Source: MGBC131033 sp910585655
GTDB lineage: Bacteria; Bacillota; Clostridia; Lachnospirales; Lachnospiraceae
Reading direction: 5' to 3'
NCBI GenBank assembly: GCA_949502025.1
Contig: CATBCG010000077.1
Span: 1-32,177 of the forward strand
DNA length: 32,177 nt
Below the pieces are notes generated by a model, which was not told the DNA's origin, ran no database searches, and saw only the letters and a list, made by a program, of their open reading frames with translations. The position numbers were made by a program, and so were the translations under genes. How positions within the stretch are numbered: the first letter of the stretch is position 1; each line of letters opens with the position of its first letter. Below are positions 7,150 through 15,891 of the stretch, in pieces.

Positions 7150-8742
7150 ATGGGAAATTATGTAAATCCTGGGAATGTGACGTTTAGAAGACTGGTAAAT
7201 TCGGATATTTATGTAGATAAAACAAAGCTGATTTCCATGGTCAATAAAAGACTGGAACAGATAGATTGTTTTATGTGCGTCAGCCGACCGCGCCGTTTTG
7301 GCAAGTCGATGGCTGCCAATATGCTGGCTGCTTATTATAGTAAAGGCTGTGATTCGAGGAACTTATTTGCCGGATTAGAAGCGGAACAGGAGAAATCCTT
7401 TGAAACTCATCTAAACCAACATGCGGTGATTCGTTTTGATGTTCAGCATTTTTTGGATTCCAGAAAAAGTGTGGAGACTTTTATTGGAGAACTGGAAAAA
7501 GCGGTAGTAGAAGAATTGATAGAGGAATTCCCGGACTGTAGGGGAATCCAGATAAATACCCCGTTAAAAACTGCTTTGGATAAATTATGGAAGCAGACCG
7601 GAGAAGGTTTTGTGTTCCTGATAGATGAATGGGACTGCGTGTTTCGCCTTGCCAAAGAGCGACAGGATATCCAGAAAGATTACCTGGATTTTCTTCGTGG
7701 GCTTTTCAAAGGAACCGAGTATGTCGAACTGGTATATATGACTGGGATTCTTCCGATTAAGAAGTATGGGGAGCATTCGGCTCTTAATATTTTTGATGAA
7801 TATTCAATGGTAGATTCCTTTGGGGTATCGCAGTATTTTGGTTTTACCGAGGAGGAAGTCCAGCGGCTTTGTCTAAAGCAGAAGGTCAGTTTTACCGGAC
7901 TGCAGGAGTGGTATGACGGCTATTTGGTGGATGGACTGCATATTTATAATCCGAAGTCAGTAGCGGATGCGCTGCGAAGGGGCGAGCAGAGGAGCTATTG
8001 GACGGGAACAGAGACCTATGAGGCATTAAAAGTTTATATAGATTTAGATTATGATGGCTTGAAACAGGCGATTATCACCATGCTGGGAAATGGGCATTGT
8101 AAGGTCAATACCTGGAAGTTTCAAAATGATATGACCACTTTTCAGACAAAGGATGACGTACTGACTTTATTGGTGCATTTGGGGTATTTGACTTATGATA
8201 AAGCAACCAATGAGGTATTTATTCCAAATCAGGAAATTGCTCAGGAGTTTTGCAATGCGATAGATGGATCTGGGTGGAATGGGGTAGTAGAAACACTATC
8301 AAAGTCAGAGGAACTCTTAAAAAATACTTGGGCGATGAATGAAAAAGCAGTAGCGGCAGGAATCGAAGAGATTCATGAAGAAATGACTTCTATCTTACAA
8401 TATAATAGTGAAAATGCTTTAACCTGTACTATTTTGCTGGCTTATTACAGTGCAAAAGCCTACTATTTAACCCCGATTCAGGAACTGCCAACCGGAAAGG
8501 GCTTTGCAGATGTAGTATATTTGCCAAGGCAGAGGGAGAGCGCAAAATATCCTGCTTTGGTGATTGAGTTAAAGTGGAATCAATCGGCTGAGGGAGCGAT
8601 AAAGCAGATTCGGGAGAAACGCTACGCTTCCTGGGTAGAAGGATATACGGGGGAAATTTTGTTGGTAGGGATTAGTTATGATTGGAAAGAGAAGAAGCAT
8701 AGTTGTGTGGTGGAACGGCATGTAAAAAAGGAAAGAAAGTAA
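7150..8742 (+). CDS. AAA-ATPase-like protein with C-terminal PD-(D/E)XK nuclease-like domain
   Basis: 530 residues. The N-terminus (NPGNVTFRRLVNSDIYVDKTKLI) and the P-loop SRPRRFGKSM (45-54) are the hallmark of the AAA-ATPase_like family; Walker B is FVFLIDEWD near residue 158. The C-terminus carries the PDDEXK_9-type core: GFADVVYLP, then LVIELKW (E-x-K), then an alpha helix AIKQIREKRY. These proteins are very abundant in gut Clostridia and Bacteroidetes, often in many copies per genome. Their cellular role is not established; nuclease or defence functions have been suggested from the fold. It starts 17 bp after the flippase stop, so it is probably in the same transcript, though unlikely to be part of the glycan pathway. 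Confidence 0.85.
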   Translation: MGNYVNPGNVTFRRLVNSDIYVDKTKLISMVNKRLEQIDCFMCVSRPRRFGKSMAANMLAAYYSKGCDSRNLFAGLEAEQEKSFETHLNQHAVIRFDVQHFLDSRKSVETFIGELEKAVVEELIEEFPDCRGIQINTPLKTALDKLWKQTGEGFVFLIDEWDCVFRLAKERQDIQKDYLDFLRGLFKGTEYVELVYMTGILPIKKYGEHSALNIFDEYSMVDSFGVSQYFGFTEEEVQRLCLKQKVSFTGLQEWYDGYLVDGLHIYNPKSVADALRRGEQRSYWTGTETYEALKVYIDLDYDGLKQAIITMLGNGHCKVNTWKFQNDMTTFQTKDDVLTLLVHLGYLTYDKATNEVFIPNQEIAQEFCNAIDGSGWNGVVETLSKSEELLKNTWAMNEKAVAAGIEEIHEEMTSILQYNSENALTCTILLAYYSAKAYYLTPIQELPTGKGFADVVYLPRQRESAKYPALVIELKWNQSAEGAIKQIREKRYASWVEGYTGEILLVGISYDWKEKKHSCVVERHVKKERK

Positions 8743-8755
8743 AAAAGGTGAAAAA

Positions 8756-10147
8756 ATGGGATATTGGAAGCTGATAGTGGAAAAATTCGGAAAAATTGAA
8801 CGGGCAGAAATCGAACTTGCGCCAATGACGTTGTTGGTAGGAGATAACAATAGTGGAAAAAGCTACTTATTATCCCTGTTATGGGCGATATATGCGTTAA
8901 GTGGTCAGGTGGTATTTTCTTATGAGGTTGTAAAAAAGTTATGCTCCAAAGAATATGACAGAATAGAAGATTTGTTTTGGAAAAAAATAGATAATTTACA
9001 GGAAGGAGCGACTGCAACGATAGAATTGCAGGAGATTTCGGGGAGTCTGCAAATAATAATCAACCAGCTTTTGGATGAAAAAAAAGAGGAGTTGGTCAAA
9101 GTTCTATTTCACAGCGAAGTAGTTCAGATTGGCAAATTATCTTTGCGGATGCCGGAATTACCACCGGAACGGCTGACTTTGAAAAGAGATCAGGGAAATT
9201 TGGAAATAGAATGTTCTCATTTGGGCAACTATTATGTAGGGTATTGGCAGTCAGAAGAAGAACAGGAAAATAAAGAGATTGGTTCGCAGGAAATCATAGA
9301 GGAGCAAATAATTCAAAAAAATGCAATAAGGAATTATATCAGCGGGTTATTACGAGCGCTGATTGGAACAGGAAATTATCGGAAAGGACGCAGTGTTATC
9401 TATCTTCCTTCTGCCAGAACAGGATTTATGATGACAAAGGGCATTATAGATAAATTTGCCAGAAACAATACGTATGGCTGGGAGGGGACATCAGAGGAAA
9501 ACGTCTCAGTAGAAGCATTTTCCAGACCTGTTATGGCATTTTTAGATGAAATTGGTGAGCTTTCCGAGGGGGAAGAGGCATCGGAAAAATATCAGGAAAT
9601 TGTTTCCCTTTTGCAGGATATGATTCAGGGAACTATTGTCATAAGCACATTACCTGGAAAGGAATTAAGCTATATACCACATGGCGAGGGAAAAAAATAT
9701 CCGTTTCGAGTTACATCTGCAGTAGCTACGGAGATTTCTCCTCTTTTACTTTTGCTTGCTCATAAAAAAGTAATAAATGGTATTTTTTATGAAGAACCAG
9801 AACTGTGCCTGCATCCTGCTCTGCAAAAACGTATGGGTCAGGTGCTGATTCAGATGGTAAATGCGGGGATTCGTCTAATGGTGACAACGCACAGTGATAT
9901 TGTTTTGCAGCATTTAAATAATATGATTCATTTAAAAAGTATACAAGCCAATGCAGAAGAATATGGATATAAACAAGTTGATTTGATAGATAAAAATGTA
10001 GTTCGGGTATATCAATTATCCAATGATAAAGTAGGATTAACAAGAGTAGAATCCCTCTCCTGTGGGACGAATGGGTTTGTAGTCCCCACCTTTAATGAAG
10101 CCTTAGAGCAGATTATGGAGGATGTGGTTCAAATTCAAAATCAGTAA
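8756..10147 (+). CDS. AAA_15/AAA_21-type ATPase (SMC/OLD-like), no TOPRIM domain
   Basis: 463 residues. Walker A GDNNSGKSY (29-37) directly follows an SMC/RecF-like beta-hairpin (FGKIERAEIELAPMTLLVG). The ABC-like Walker B region EEPELCLHP lies near residue 346 and the histidine switch MVTTHSD near 376. The middle is a long helical insert. Unlike OLD or GajA proteins it has no C-terminal TOPRIM nuclease: it ends about 85 residues after the histidine switch. ATPases of this class usually work with a partner encoded next door, in DNA repair or anti-phage systems. The only close partner is the small gene 27 bp downstream. Base composition is clearly more AT-rich than nifJ and later genes, consistent with acquisition. 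A defence role is inference. Confidence 0.7.
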   Translation: MGYWKLIVEKFGKIERAEIELAPMTLLVGDNNSGKSYLLSLLWAIYALSGQVVFSYEVVKKLCSKEYDRIEDLFWKKIDNLQEGATATIELQEISGSLQIIINQLLDEKKEELVKVLFHSEVVQIGKLSLRMPELPPERLTLKRDQGNLEIECSHLGNYYVGYWQSEEEQENKEIGSQEIIEEQIIQKNAIRNYISGLLRALIGTGNYRKGRSVIYLPSARTGFMMTKGIIDKFARNNTYGWEGTSEENVSVEAFSRPVMAFLDEIGELSEGEEASEKYQEIVSLLQDMIQGTIVISTLPGKELSYIPHGEGKKYPFRVTSAVATEISPLLLLLAHKKVINGIFYEEPELCLHPALQKRMGQVLIQMVNAGIRLMVTTHSDIVLQHLNNMIHLKSIQANAEEYGYKQVDLIDKNVVRVYQLSNDKVGLTRVESLSCGTNGFVVPTFNEALEQIMEDVVQIQNQ

Positions 10148-10173
10148 TTGGGAGCCGTAAGGAAAGGACGTAG

Positions 10174-10613
10174 GATGAAAGAGGAATATAAAAATTATGT
10201 GATAAAGCATTTTTTTGTAGAAGATTTTTTTGAAATGGAATGTTCATTTAATTGAGATGAAGTCGAGTATTTCTACAAAGGAAAAATGGTTGGAGATAAA
10301 AGGAAAATTTCGTGCCAGCTATTTTTTGGTACAGGTATTGGGAGCAATCTTACAAATGGAGATACAAGAAGTTAGGATGTATACGACTTATGAAAAAATA
10401 TCTTTCGCGTGTATGCCGGAGAATCCTGTTTCTAGGAGGGCATATGTAGGAAAAGCACCGGAAAATCTGATGTCAGAATGGAATGGGGAAGCATTTTCAT
10501 TGTGGTTTGGAGAAACTTGTAGTATGCCGTTTTTGCATATTCCGGTACAGGTTTTTAGAAAAGGAAAGCAGCTTTTAGAGGGAGAATATTGTTGTGAGGG
10601 AGAAAGGAAATGA
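10174..10613 (+). CDS. Small protein of unknown function, frame broken at a T7 tract
   Basis: A ribosome site (AAAGGACGTAGG) precedes ATG at 10174, which reads MKEEYKNYVIKHFFVEDFF and then stops after a short wrong-frame tail. The rest of the protein is open in another frame from 10230 to the stop at 10613. The switch point is a run of seven Ts at 10225-10231. Reading six Ts would give one continuous protein of about 145 residues (VEDFLKWNVHLIEMKS). The second part alone could only start at a TTG without a ribosome site, so I treat both as one gene. No family is recognised; the sequence is mixed alpha/beta with aromatic and Cys residues near the end (GETCSMPF, GEYCCEG). The stop overlaps the next start (ATGA), implying translational coupling to the acyltransferase. 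It could partner the ATPase upstream. Confidence 0.55.
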
Positions 10614-11269
10614 AACAAGAGCTTATTATTGTGGGAGCAGGCGGCTTAGGAAGAGAAGTATTGTGGCAGATACAAGAAAATAAAACAGAATATATAAAAT
10701 ATACGCTTTTGGGTTTTGTGGATGACGCACCAGAGTTAATTCATAAGAAGGTAAATGGATATCCGGTTTTGGGTAATATAGAATGGTTAAAGAACTATCA
10801 AAAACAGGTGTCCGTGGTAATTGCAATTGGTTGTTCCAAAACCCGGAAAAAAATAGCAATACAATTAGAGAAAAATTCTAATTTAAGATTTCCATCTATT
10901 TTTTCAAGTGGAGTAAAAATGTCAGAATGGGTAACGTATGGGAAAGGCTGTATTTTTTGCTTGAATTCTATTGCTACGGTGAATATTCAAATAGGAGATT
11001 ACTTTATTTCAAACTGGAATTGTACGGTTGGGCATGATTGTGTGATAGGTGATTTTGTTACCTTATATCCAAATGTAAATATTTCAGGAAATGTATCAAT
11101 TGGAGATGAAACAGAAATTGGTACAGGAGTACAGATTATTCAAGAACATCAAATTGGAAGTCAATGTATAATTGGAGCAGGTTCTGTGGTAATCAGAGAT
11201 ATTCCTGATAAAAGTCTAGCAGTTGGAGTGCCAACAAGAATTGTAGAAAAAGACATAAATAATTTATAA
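10610..11269 (+). CDS. NeuD/PglD-family sugar O- or N-acyltransferase
   Basis: 219 residues. The N-terminal Rossmann-like domain begins ELIIVGAGGLGREVLWQI and continues GFVDDAPEL and GYPVLGNIEWL. From about 100 on comes a left-handed beta-helix of hexapeptide repeats (VTYGKGCIF, IGDYFISNWNCTVGHDCVIGDFVTLYPNVNISGNVSIGDETEIGTG). The NCTVGHDC histidine corresponds to the catalytic base of PglD/NeuD, and the end GAGSVVIRDIPDKSLAVGVPTRIV is typical. The family acetylates nucleotide-activated amino sugars (bacillosamine pathway) or sialic acid using acetyl-CoA. The aminotransferase and dehydratase that would make a bacillosamine precursor are not in this window, so the substrate is open. It overlaps the small gene upstream by 4 bp. 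Confidence 0.85.
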   Translation: MKQELIIVGAGGLGREVLWQIQENKTEYIKYTLLGFVDDAPELIHKKVNGYPVLGNIEWLKNYQKQVSVVIAIGCSKTRKKIAIQLEKNSNLRFPSIFSSGVKMSEWVTYGKGCIFCLNSIATVNIQIGDYFISNWNCTVGHDCVIGDFVTLYPNVNISGNVSIGDETEIGTGVQIIQEHQIGSQCIIGAGSVVIRDIPDKSLAVGVPTRIVEKDINNL

Positions 11270-11293
11270 AATGTAGGAAAGGAACCAAACATT

Positions 11294-11941
11294 ATGTACC
11301 CCAAATACATCAAACGCCTCCTAGACGTCCTCCTCTCTTCTTCCGCGCTTCTCCTCTTTTCCCCACTGTCACTTTTAGTAGCTCTTCTGGTTCGTTTGAA
11401 ACTAGGTTCTCCAATCCTTTTTTGCCAGGAGCGACCGGGGCTGCATGGGAAAATTTTTAAAATGTATAAATTCCGTAGTATGACGGATAAGCGCGATGAT
11501 AAAGGAAATTTGCTGCCGGATGCAGAGAGACTTCCTAAATTTGGAAAATTCTTACGGGCGACTAGCCTGGATGAATTGCCGGAACTGTTAAATATTGTAA
11601 AAGGAGATATGAGCATTGTAGGACCGCGCCCTTTGTTGGTAAAATATCTTCCCCTTTATAATGAAGAACAGCGTCATCGTCATGATGTGCGTCCCGGGCT
11701 GACGGGACTGGCTCAGGTCAACGGACGAAACGCGCTTTCCTGGGAGGAAAAGTTTCGGTATGACGTAGAGTATGTCCGAACGATTTCTTTTTGGCTGGAT
11801 GTAAAGATTTTGTTTCAGACAGTGATAAAAGTAGTGAAACGGGACGGTATCAGTCAGGCAGGAGAAGCTACGATGGAAGAATTTCGCGGGACGGCAGAGC
11901 CGGAGAACTCAGAGAGCCCGGAAAACCTGGAAAAAGCGTAA
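11294..11941 (+). CDS. PglC/WcaJ-type initiating sugar-phosphate transferase
   Basis: 215 residues, start behind GTAGGAAAGGAACC. One re-entrant hydrophobic helix near the N-terminus (RLLDVLLSSSALLLFSPLSLLVALLVRLK) is followed by the monotopic transferase core: PILFCQERPGLHGKIF, MYKFRSMT, then SLDELPELLNIVKGDMSIVGPRPL with the catalytic Asp-Glu pair, and VRPGLTGLAQVNGRN. The family moves a phospho-sugar from a UDP-sugar onto undecaprenyl phosphate, starting a lipid-linked glycan. Together with the acyltransferase and the PglK-like flippase it makes a minimal start-and-flip set; the elongating glycosyltransferases must be elsewhere. The last 25 residues (rich in E, P and S) extend past the family core. 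Confidence 0.88.
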   Translation: MYPKYIKRLLDVLLSSSALLLFSPLSLLVALLVRLKLGSPILFCQERPGLHGKIFKMYKFRSMTDKRDDKGNLLPDAERLPKFGKFLRATSLDELPELLNIVKGDMSIVGPRPLLVKYLPLYNEEQRHRHDVRPGLTGLAQVNGRNALSWEEKFRYDVEYVRTISFWLDVKILFQTVIKVVKRDGISQAGEATMEEFRGTAEPENSESPENLEKA

Positions 11942-12051
11942 GAAAAACATAGAGAAAAAGATGCTGTCGGATAAAAACTCTGAAAAAAGGTTTTGTATCG
12001 GAAAAAGATATTCGTATGCAAAAAAAAACACGTTTTCTCCTAAGATTTTAC

Positions 12052-12080
12052 TTTACACTTTGCCGTTTGGGTGTTATTCT
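12052..12080 (+). promoter_or_regulatory. Promoter of nifJ
   Basis: TTTACA, 17-bp spacer, TATTCT, followed after 32 bp by a perfect AAGGAGG (12113-12119) placed 9 bp before the start codon. This is consistent with the high expression expected for this enzyme. Confidence 0.7.
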
Positions 12081-12128
12081 TATAGGTGAGAATTTTATGT
12101 CTTATTATTTTTAAGGAGGCTTATTGCT

Positions 12129-15100
12129 ATGGCAAGAAAAATGAAGACCATGGATGGAAACACCGCTGCGGCTCATGTGTCCTATGCGTTCACAGATGTG
12201 GCAGCTATCTATCCGATCACTCCTTCTTCCCCGATGGCAGACTATACTGATCAGTGGGCTACCCAGGGAAGGAAGAACATCTTTGGGCATGAGGTTGTTA
12301 TGTCCGAGATGCAGTCTGAGGGAGGCGCAGCAGGCGCAGTTCACGGTTCCCTGCAGGCAGGCGCCCTGACGACTACTTATACCGCTTCACAGGGTTTGCT
12401 TTTGATGATCCCTAATATGTATAAGATTGCCGGCGAGCTGCTGCCATGTGTTATTGACGTATCTGCACGTGCGCTGGCAAGCCATGCACTTTCTATTTTC
12501 GGCGATCATTCCGATGTATATGCCTGCCGTCAGACAGGTTTTGCTATGCTGTGTTCCAACAGTGTACAGGAGGTTATGGACTTAGGAGCCGTAGCCCATC
12601 TGACTACGATTGAAGGACGCGTTCCGTTCCTGCATTTCTTTGACGGATTCCGTACTTCCCATGAGATTCAGAAGATTGAAATCTGGGATTACGATGATCT
12701 GGCTGAAATGTGCAATATGGATGCAGTAGACGAGTTCCGTCAGAGAGCCCTGAATCCGGAGCATCCGCTTCAGAGAGGTACTGCTCAGAACCCGGATATC
12801 TTCTTCCAGACCAGAGAGGCAAGCAACAAGTTTTACGATGCTATCCCGGATCTGACACAGCAGTATATGGACAAAGTAAATGCCAAGATCGGCACAAACT
12901 ACAAGCTGTTCAACTACTATGGCGCTGAGGATGCAGAGACGGTTATCATTGCGATGGGTTCTGTCTGCGAGACGATTGACGAGACGATTGATTACCTGTT
13001 AGCAAAGGGTGAGAAGGTCGGCGTGGTTAAGGTACGTCTGTACCGTCCATTCTCTGCAAAGCATTTGGTAGCAGCAATTCCGTCTACCGTAAAGAGAATC
13101 AATGTTTTGGATCGTACCAAGGAGCCAGGCGCTTTGGGCGAGCCGCTTTATCTGGACGTTGTAGCAGCCTTAAAGGGAACTCAGTTTAACGATACTCCGG
13201 TATTCTCCGGTCGTTATGGTTTGGGTTCTAAAGATACAACTCCGGCACAGATTATTTCTGTATTCCACAATGCGGACAAGTCTCCGTTTACTATCGGTAT
13301 CGTAGATGATGTGACCAATCTTTCCCTGGATATCAAGGAAAATCCGGTGACAGCTCCAGAAGGCACGACTGCTTGTAAGTTCTGGGGATTAGGCGCAGAC
13401 GGTACGGTAGGCGCGAACAAGAACTCGATCAAGATCATCGGTGATCATACAGATAAGTATGCTCAGGCTTACTTTGACTATGATTCCAAAAAGTCCGGCG
13501 GCGTAACCATTTCCCATCTGCGGTTCGGTGACAAGAAGATTCAGTCTACTTATTTGATTAACAAGGCTGATTTCGTAGCTTGCCATACCCCGGCTTATGT
13601 TAGAAAATACAACATGGTTCAGGATATTAAGGATGGCGGTACATTCCTTTTGAACTGCTCCTGGAATGCAGAGGAGTTAGAGCATCATCTTCCTGGGCAG
13701 GCTAAGAGATATATTGCAGAGCATGGAATTAAGCTCTATACCATCGACGGTATCCAGATTGGTAAAGAAGTAGGACTGGGCGGACGTATCAATACGATCT
13801 TACAGGCTGCATTCTTTAAGCTGGCAAATATTATTCCGATTGACGATGCCGTACAGTATATGAAAGATGCCGCTACCGCTTCTTATTCCAAGAAGGGTGA
13901 CGATGTGGTAAAGATGAACCACGAAGCCATTGAACGCGGTGTTAAAGGCGTAGTAGAGGTATCGGTTCCGGAATCCTGGAAAAATGCGCAGGATGAGGAT
14001 ATCACAGAAAAGATCAGCGGCGGACGTCCGGAAGTTGTAAAGTATGTCAACGGCGTTCAGGCTTATATCAACGCACAGGACGGCAACAGCCTTCCGGTAT
14101 CTGCGTTTGTTGATTATGCAGACGGTTCTACCCCATCCGGTTCCGCTGCCTATGAAAAACGTGGTATTGCAGTGGATGTTCCGGTATGGAATCCGGATAA
14201 TTGTATCCAGTGTAACTTCTGTTCCTATGTATGCCCACATGCCGTTATCCGTCCGGTAGTCGTAGACGAGGCAGACGCTGCTTCCGTTCCGGGACCGACC
14301 TTGGATATGACTGGTATGCCTGGCAAGAAGTTTGCTATTTCCGTATCTGTACTTGACTGTACTGGCTGCGGCGCCTGCCAGAATGTCTGCCCGGGCAAGA
14401 AGGGTGAGAAGGCTCTGACGATGGAAAGCTTAGAAGCTCATATGGATGAGCAGAAGACCTTCGATTACGGCGTAACCGTAAAGACACCGGCTGACGTATT
14501 AGAGAAGTTCAAAGAGACGACATTAAAGGGAAGTCAGTTCAAGCAGCCGCTCTTAGAGTTCTCCGGCGCTTGTGCAGGCTGCGGCGAGACTCCGTATGCA
14601 AAGTTGATTACACAGTTATTCGGCGATAGAATGTATATTTCCAATGCAACCGGATGTTCCTCCATTTGGGGCGGTTCGTCTCCATCCAACCCTTATACCG
14701 TCAATGACGAGGGTAAGGGACCGGCTTGGGCGAATTCCTTGTTCGAGGATAACGCAGAGTATGGTTTTGGTATGGAACTGGCTCAGAGGACGCTGCGCGC
14801 CCGTGTGGTAAAGGCTGCAGAGAATTTATTAGAAACTGCAGAGAAGGCAGAGGTAAAGGAAGCTATTCAGAATTATCTGGATACCATTCATTCCTCTACA
14901 GACAATGCAGTTGCAACCAAGAAGATGATTGCTGCCCTGGAAGCTTGTGATTGTGACAATGCAGACAGAGCTTATATCTTAAAGAATAAAGCGTTTGCTT
15001 CCAAGAAATCCCAGTGGATCTTTGGTGGTGACGGTTGGGCTTATGATATTGGATTCGGCGGCGTAGACCATGTGCTGGCTTCCAATCAGGATGTCAACAT

Positions 15101-15650
15101 CTGCGTATTTGATACTGAGGTTTACTCCAATACGGGCGGGCAGTCCTCCAAAGCTACTCCGACCGGCGCTATCGCTCAGTTCGCTGCTGCCGGTAAGGAA
15201 GTAAAGAAGAAAGACCTGGCTGCTATCGCAATGAGCTATGGTTATGTCTATGTGGCACAGATTGCTATGGGCGCTGACCGCAACCAGTGTATCAAGGCAA
15301 TCGCAGAGGCAGAGGCTTATCCGGGACCATCTCTGATTATCGCTTATGCTCCATGTATCAACCATGGTATCAAGGGTGGTATGAAGAATGCTCAGGTAGA
15401 GGAGAAGAGAGCCGTAGATTCTGGTTACTGGCATCTGTTCCGCTACAATCCTGCCCTGGCTGCAGAAGGCAAGAATCCGTTCCAGTTGGATTCCAAAGCT
15501 CCATCTGCTGATTACAAAGAGTTTATCGAAAGCGAAGTACGTTACAACAGACTTTCCAGAACTAATCCGGAACGTGCTGCTGAGCTTTTTGAAAAGGCTG
15601 CTGCCGATGCCAAGGCAAAGTATGAGAAGCTGGCTAAGATGAGCGAATAA
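12129..15650 (+). CDS. nifJ: Pyruvate:ferredoxin (flavodoxin) oxidoreductase
   Basis: 1173 residues, the usual length of the single-chain homodimeric enzyme that converts pyruvate and CoA to acetyl-CoA, CO2 and reduced ferredoxin in anaerobic energy metabolism. Domain order is complete: N-terminal pyrimidine-binding domain (MDGNTAAAHVSYAFTDVAAIYPITPSSPMAD), gamma-type domain around 420-630, an 8Fe ferredoxin domain with CIQCNFCSYVCP (near 692) and CTGCGACQNVCP (near 744), and the TPP domain with CAGCGETPYAKL, NATGCSSIWGGSSPSNPYT and GDGWAYDIGFGG...NTGGQSS. The extra Cys pair in the TPP domain contributes the proximal cluster. Codon use is strongly biased, typical of a highly expressed gene. 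It is monocistronic, between its own promoter and terminator. Confidence 0.97.
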   Translation: MARKMKTMDGNTAAAHVSYAFTDVAAIYPITPSSPMADYTDQWATQGRKNIFGHEVVMSEMQSEGGAAGAVHGSLQAGALTTTYTASQGLLLMIPNMYKIAGELLPCVIDVSARALASHALSIFGDHSDVYACRQTGFAMLCSNSVQEVMDLGAVAHLTTIEGRVPFLHFFDGFRTSHEIQKIEIWDYDDLAEMCNMDAVDEFRQRALNPEHPLQRGTAQNPDIFFQTREASNKFYDAIPDLTQQYMDKVNAKIGTNYKLFNYYGAEDAETVIIAMGSVCETIDETIDYLLAKGEKVGVVKVRLYRPFSAKHLVAAIPSTVKRINVLDRTKEPGALGEPLYLDVVAALKGTQFNDTPVFSGRYGLGSKDTTPAQIISVFHNADKSPFTIGIVDDVTNLSLDIKENPVTAPEGTTACKFWGLGADGTVGANKNSIKIIGDHTDKYAQAYFDYDSKKSGGVTISHLRFGDKKIQSTYLINKADFVACHTPAYVRKYNMVQDIKDGGTFLLNCSWNAEELEHHLPGQAKRYIAEHGIKLYTIDGIQIGKEVGLGGRINTILQAAFFKLANIIPIDDAVQYMKDAATASYSKKGDDVVKMNHEAIERGVKGVVEVSVPESWKNAQDEDITEKISGGRPEVVKYVNGVQAYINAQDGNSLPVSAFVDYADGSTPSGSAAYEKRGIAVDVPVWNPDNCIQCNFCSYVCPHAVIRPVVVDEADAASVPGPTLDMTGMPGKKFAISVSVLDCTGCGACQNVCPGKKGEKALTMESLEAHMDEQKTFDYGVTVKTPADVLEKFKETTLKGSQFKQPLLEFSGACAGCGETPYAKLITQLFGDRMYISNATGCSSIWGGSSPSNPYTVNDEGKGPAWANSLFEDNAEYGFGMELAQRTLRARVVKAAENLLETAEKAEVKEAIQNYLDTIHSSTDNAVATKKMIAALEACDCDNADRAYILKNKAFASKKSQWIFGGDGWAYDIGFGGVDHVLASNQDVNICVFDTEVYSNTGGQSSKATPTGAIAQFAAAGKEVKKKDLAAIAMSYGYVYVAQIAMGADRNQCIKAIAEAEAYPGPSLIIAYAPCINHGIKGGMKNAQVEEKRAVDSGYWHLFRYNPALAAEGKNPFQLDSKAPSADYKEFIESEVRYNRLSRTNPERAAELFEKAAADAKAKYEKLAKMSE

Positions 15651-15679
15651 GAAAGATAGAAATACTATAATAAAGAAAA

Positions 15680-15715
15680 GGAGCTGTCCCAGGCTTGCCG
15701 GGATAGTTCCTTTTT
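15680..15715 (+). terminator. Terminator of nifJ
   Basis: An 11-bp stem (GGAGCTGTCCC with GGGATAGTTCC, including G-U pairs), a 9-nt loop and TTTTT. Confidence 0.85.
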
Positions 15716-15716
15716 C

Positions 15717-15847
15717 ATATGATAGGAAAGTTCTCTGAACTTCCCTATCATACAAAAAGCCCTCCGGGCAGGATCGCACTGCGGCGGAGCAGTGACATGT
15801 CGCTAAAGCGACCCGCCGCAGGCGGAGAATCCTGCTTTGCAGGATTC
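15717..15847. repeat. Chain of six adjacent small hairpins (palindromic intergenic repeat)
   Basis: Directly after the nifJ terminator come six perfect or near-perfect inverted repeats: TATGATAGGAAAGTTC/GAACTTCCCTATCATA; GCCC/GGGC; CACTGC/GCAGTG; GTCGCT/AGCGAC; CCGCC/GGCGG; and GAATCCTGC/GCAGGATTC. An alternative 9-bp pairing, CTGCGGCGG (15779-15787) with CCGCCGCAG (15813-15821), would exclude the third and fifth hairpins. No coding frame fits. Truncated relatives of its left end occur at 23407 and 27281, so it belongs to a dispersed family, perhaps a MITE or REP-like element. Confidence 0.8.
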
Positions 15848-15891
15848 TTATTTATATGGTAAAAATTTATTTTTTGAAAAAGGAGACCCCC

